Source of the DNA: Lanius collurio | Taxonomy: Eukaryota; Chordata; Aves; Passeriformes; Laniidae | DNA length: 64,000 nucleotides | Direction of reading: 5' to 3' | Assembly: GCA_020086605.1 (NCBI GenBank) | Contig: JACBWW010000003.1 | Span: 5,521,862-5,585,861 of the forward strand | Program-made: the position numbers and the translations under genes | The notes under the pieces: generated by a model | The model's database searches: none | Told to the model about the DNA's origin: nothing | The model's input: only the letters and a program-made list of their open reading frames with translations | Shown here: piece by piece, positions 60,488-64,000 of the stretch | Numbering within the stretch: position 1 is the stretch's first letter | How the letters are laid out: each line of letters begins with the position of its first letter

Positions 60488-63369
60488 TGTTATATGCACT
60501 GAGATGTTCTTTTGGCTTTGGAAATTAAATCCTGAAGCATTCAACCTCAGTAAAAACTTGCCTAGTCTTTCTGTGCTTGTAGAGCTGCGTTCCTGCAGCT
60601 ATATAACATGTATAAGAAAATTAGGAAAAAGCTGAGGAGAGGGAAGATTATTCCCTACATCCTACTCATATAAAATGAAACCAGGCTCCTGCTTCTTGAC
60701 AACAGGTGGAGAGTGCTCTTTTGCCTCTAAGATTTCTTTAATTAGTCCTCCTTAAAAAAATAAGGGGAAACAAAAACTTTTATGTAGAAAATGCTCAAAA
60801 ATTAGAAAACATTCCCATGTACATTATTTGCAATTTATTGAATAATATTTTTCAATTCTATATGTGAATTTATTTAATTTAATTTTTTCCCAGTACCTTT
60901 GATCATTAAAACAGGCTTCAGTGATATTCACTGTTTAAATATAGATAAATCAGGCTCTGTTAACTCAGATTGCCTCCACAAGGTTGATTTTGACAAGTCA
61001 CATAGTAAGTCACAAACTTGCTAAAGTAGAATATAGGAGTTGTCATATTTTTTTTTCCTAAAATCAAAACAGTTATTTACCCGGCAGAAACAAGATAGTA
61101 TTGAAATCTTCTGTTTGGGAAACTTTAGTGGAGCACCCCTTCCAACTATTTTTTATATCTAATTTTTATTCTCTTTCCTGCTGTGTTTCAGTGTGGGTTT
61201 TGACATCATAAAATTATATCATGATATATAAAGTTACTGGAAACTCAAGTATCTTTCATTAGACTTCTATAAACATTGCTGGTCTGAATTATCATTTAAT
61301 TCAAATTTGCACTAGATTACTGACACTATCCCTAATTCTAGTAAATCACAAAACACCCTAATTTCATAAAAAGATTGTTTTGATTTTCCTTTTTAAGGCA
61401 TGAGAATGGCCATTGGAACTTTTTTGAATAGTGTGGTAATGTCTACTGAACCACAAACAAAAAGTACAGTTAGTTCTGTTCAAGTAGGTTTCTTAGGCCT
61501 GGACAGCCCTTGCTTGCACCTTGTGATGTTAAGACACTTAATAGAGTGATCCACATGATTACAGAAGGCATTTAAGGAGAATTTTGCTCCATGATAGTAA
61601 CTGGATGAGTTAGTTGAACTGTTGCCTAATGTTTAGTAGATAATCTCAAGCCATACTCATGATACATACAGTAAAAACACAGTTATGCATTTTTTAAACC
61701 TCTTTTCCAAGCTGTGCAATCTGAGACCTTACAAACATCAGCTCCTTCTGCTCCGACTGCTCCTGAGAAACAAAACAGTATCTGTACTCCTTAATTGTAA
61801 ACAAAAAAATTATTTTGTGGGTAAAATGTTTAGTGAATTGATGGGAATTGTGCCACACATGCCACATATGTCTGTGTAATTACCAAATCTTGGTGCATTT
61901 TAAAAGCAAATTTAAAGATCAGTTGTATGGAGCTGAGCTACACTCCATATTGCAAAATAGTGATGTTAATTTGTTGTTGCTCTTAAACTGTATTTTCCCC
62001 TTTGAAAAAGTTACAGATTCTTAGTTTTCATGATCAGTGTTAAAGCATTATGGCTATCTCTTGACCAAAAATGATATGTATACTTTTATTACACTAGATC
62101 ACACATAGTTTGAAGAAATTGGCTTTGCATAGGGTTTTAGATTTGTATCTTCCTTTTGCTTGATTTCTTGGAAGCATTATCTCTCTAAACCAGAAGTGGT
62201 AACAATGCTTAGTAACCTGAATGCAAAACTATAAACAGCTTCATAACTTCCACTGCCTCCATGAAAAATTTCAACGCTGATTCTAGGTGGAGTGGTTGAG
62301 ACACAGAAAGAGTCTGTAGGGAGGGTTGTCATAAACAGCACACTTGGAAAATTTGTGTTCAGCTATATGCAGATCAATACCTTATTTCTTTGTCTAAGCT
62401 AAGAAAGGAATCAGGTTGAGGAAGCATCAGAGAAATATGTATCTTTTCTTCTTTTCTCATACAACTTGTATTTTAAAGAGTTGTTGGTTTGTGGCCTGTC
62501 TTCTCAAGGGCATAGGCAATCATTTGTGGATGCACTAGTCTTAAATTGCATGAACACATAACATGTTCTTTGTCAGAACAGTGATTTTCTGTATGTCTGA
62601 GGTAACAGGATTCACATGGATTGGCTGGGACTTTCTTCCCATTTAGTGACAAAACTGAAACAGGTTGTATATGTCATGGGAAAAGCTGCTGCTGCCTGAC
62701 ACCATTCAGTCAGTGCCTGCCTTTCTTGAAACTCTGACCATCAAATGTCTCTCTGGCCAGAAGCTTCCTCCTCTTTGTTGAAAAGACAACATATTATGCA
62801 TAATAGTGTAAAATGTGTAGCAAGGGAATGAAAAAATACACAAGAGGTTGGTAAACTTATACTCTTGTATGGAAAAATGGCCAGAAGCCCAGAACCATAG
62901 GCAGGATGAATGTGGTTGTGTGTTTTCTGCTGAAATTTTGAATTAGAAATGCAGTCATACCGAGAAGTGGACATGGAGGTGTCAACACAAAGCTTGGGGC
63001 CACCTAGAGCTGATGGGGTAAATCCTGTAGGTCACCATAACACACATATATGATTTGCTCCTGATATACCCTGGGGTATCCAGACTTTTTCTTAGCACAT
63101 GCTGGGCTTTTCAGTTCTACTGGTTGTTAATGAGATAAACAGATTATCCTATCAGTACACATTCAAATACGGGATGTCTAGAGGGTCTGGGCTCCTGCCC
63201 TGCACTGCAACTGCAACTCATTTATGTGAGCTCAAGGGCTTCTCCAGGAGAGCTCTGATCATCTCCATGAAGAAAGATTTGACATCTGGGCACATCTGTT
63301 CAAGGGCTGGGCTTGTCTCACTTTGAAGAACAACTTTCTTGTGTTCAAACAAAATTTCTCTCCTTGCTA

Positions 63370-63815
63370 CTTGCAGCTGTTGTCTTTCACTCCTCTTTGT
63401 GCACCTCTGAGAAGAGCCTCTCTCTCATCTTCCTGATAACCCCTCTTGAGTTGTTGGTGACAGCAGTCACTTCTTTAGTCTTCTCTTCCCCAAGCTGCAG
63501 AGGTGTGGTGCCCCCAGCCATTCCTCACACAGCCCATGCTCTGTCCCTCTTCCCATTGCAGTGCCTCACCACTGCAGCCTCCTCAGTTTCTCAGAGCATT
63601 TGCTGTTACTGGGGGGTCCCAAAACAGGACAGAGTGCTTCACATGGGACCTCATGAGTGCTGAATGGAGGACAAGAGTCACTTCCCTTGCTCTGACCATC
63701 CTCTGATGCAGTTCCCCAGCCTGCTGCTCCCCTGGGCCCTCAGGTCCTTTTCTGCAGAGCTGCTTCCCTGTCAGTCCACCCACCATCTGTCCTGTGGCAG
63801 TCCTGTCATCCTCAG
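63370..63815 (-). mobile_element. CR1 LINE fragment, diverged
   Basis: The + strand matches the complement of avian CR1 over several hundred bases: CTCTGAGAAGAGCCT, then ACCCCTCTTGAG, TTGGTGACAGCAGTCACTT, GGGGGTCCCAAAACAGGACAG, TGCTTCACATGGGACCTCATGAGTGCTGAATGGAGG, CACTTCCCTT, and later CAGAGCTGCTTCCCTGTCAGTCCACCCACC. Compared with typical CR1 wording (GAGCCCAGAACTGGACACAG...GTGTGGCCTCACCAGTGCTGAG) it is clearly diverged, so it is an older copy. Both ends are approximate. Confidence 0.8.
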
Positions 63816-64000
63816 ACCTCTGGAGGTTCCTTCATCTCGTTAAGGCCCCACTTGACTGTTCATCTTTTTTTTTTTTTTTTTCCTTGTCTTTGGTAAGGAA
63901 ATCATTAACTTAAAAATAGTCTCACTGTAAAAATTTGAATTTATCATGTTCTCAGTTTTACCAATTTTTTTTAACAGATGAAATATGGAAATGAGATTCT

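Larger units (their letters stand above)
59110..64000 (+). other. TMEFF1 intron, left part (at least 4891 bp)
   Basis: Starts with GTATGT after a phase-2 codon split; the acceptor lies outside the window. It contains an AT microsatellite (60430-60482), a minus-strand CR1 piece (63370-63815) and a 17-base T run (63865-63881). Nothing else is recognised. Confidence 0.85.

Overview
The window is animal nuclear DNA from a bird, most likely a songbird (Passeriformes). Coding exons are small, bounded by GT/AG splice sites and separated by introns of several kilobases. Interspersed repeats are mostly CR1 LINE fragments, plus solo LTRs of the type common in passerine genomes. I see no bacterial operon, CRISPR array, phage or tRNA/rRNA gene.

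The only gene I can support is TMEFF1 (tomoregulin-1) on the + strand. Four internal coding exons lie at 37620-37729, 41798-41927, 48121-48147 and 59013-59109. Their reading phases join without a break and give 121 complete codons: a short lead-in, a complete ten-cysteine follistatin-type domain (hairpin plus Kazal), an acidic Gly/Ser linker partly encoded by a 27-bp micro-exon, and the start of the second follistatin-type domain. The first exon (signal peptide) is not visible and should lie left of the window, so the intron before 37620 is at least 37.6 kb. The rest of the second Kazal domain, the EGF-like domain, the membrane segment and the tail lie to the right of 64000.

Layout: 1-166 holds a degraded reading frame resembling the P-loop region of an ABC transporter. 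167-37619 is presumed intron or upstream DNA with a pyrimidine-rich tract (1240-3060), a CTTT/CT microsatellite containing a 9-base assembly gap (8590-8850), an ancient CR1 reverse-transcriptase fossil (18660-19110), a 30-bp exact tandem duplication (21901), two minus-strand solo LTRs (24495-25129 and 29451-30010) and a CR1 3' end (32191-32480). 37730-41797, 41928-48120 and 48148-59012 are TMEFF1 introns carrying more CR1 pieces, a CR1 endonuclease fossil and a third solo LTR (55612-56069). 59110-64000 is the start of the next intron, with an AT microsatellite and a CR1 fragment at its right end.

The window is an ordinary gene interior and I find no convincing new biological system. The points most worth checking are the in-frame micro-exon with its glycan-attachment motifs, the ABC-transporter-like fossil at the left edge, the solo LTRs with intact target-site duplications, and a perfect 15-bp inverted repeat at 19790-19826.
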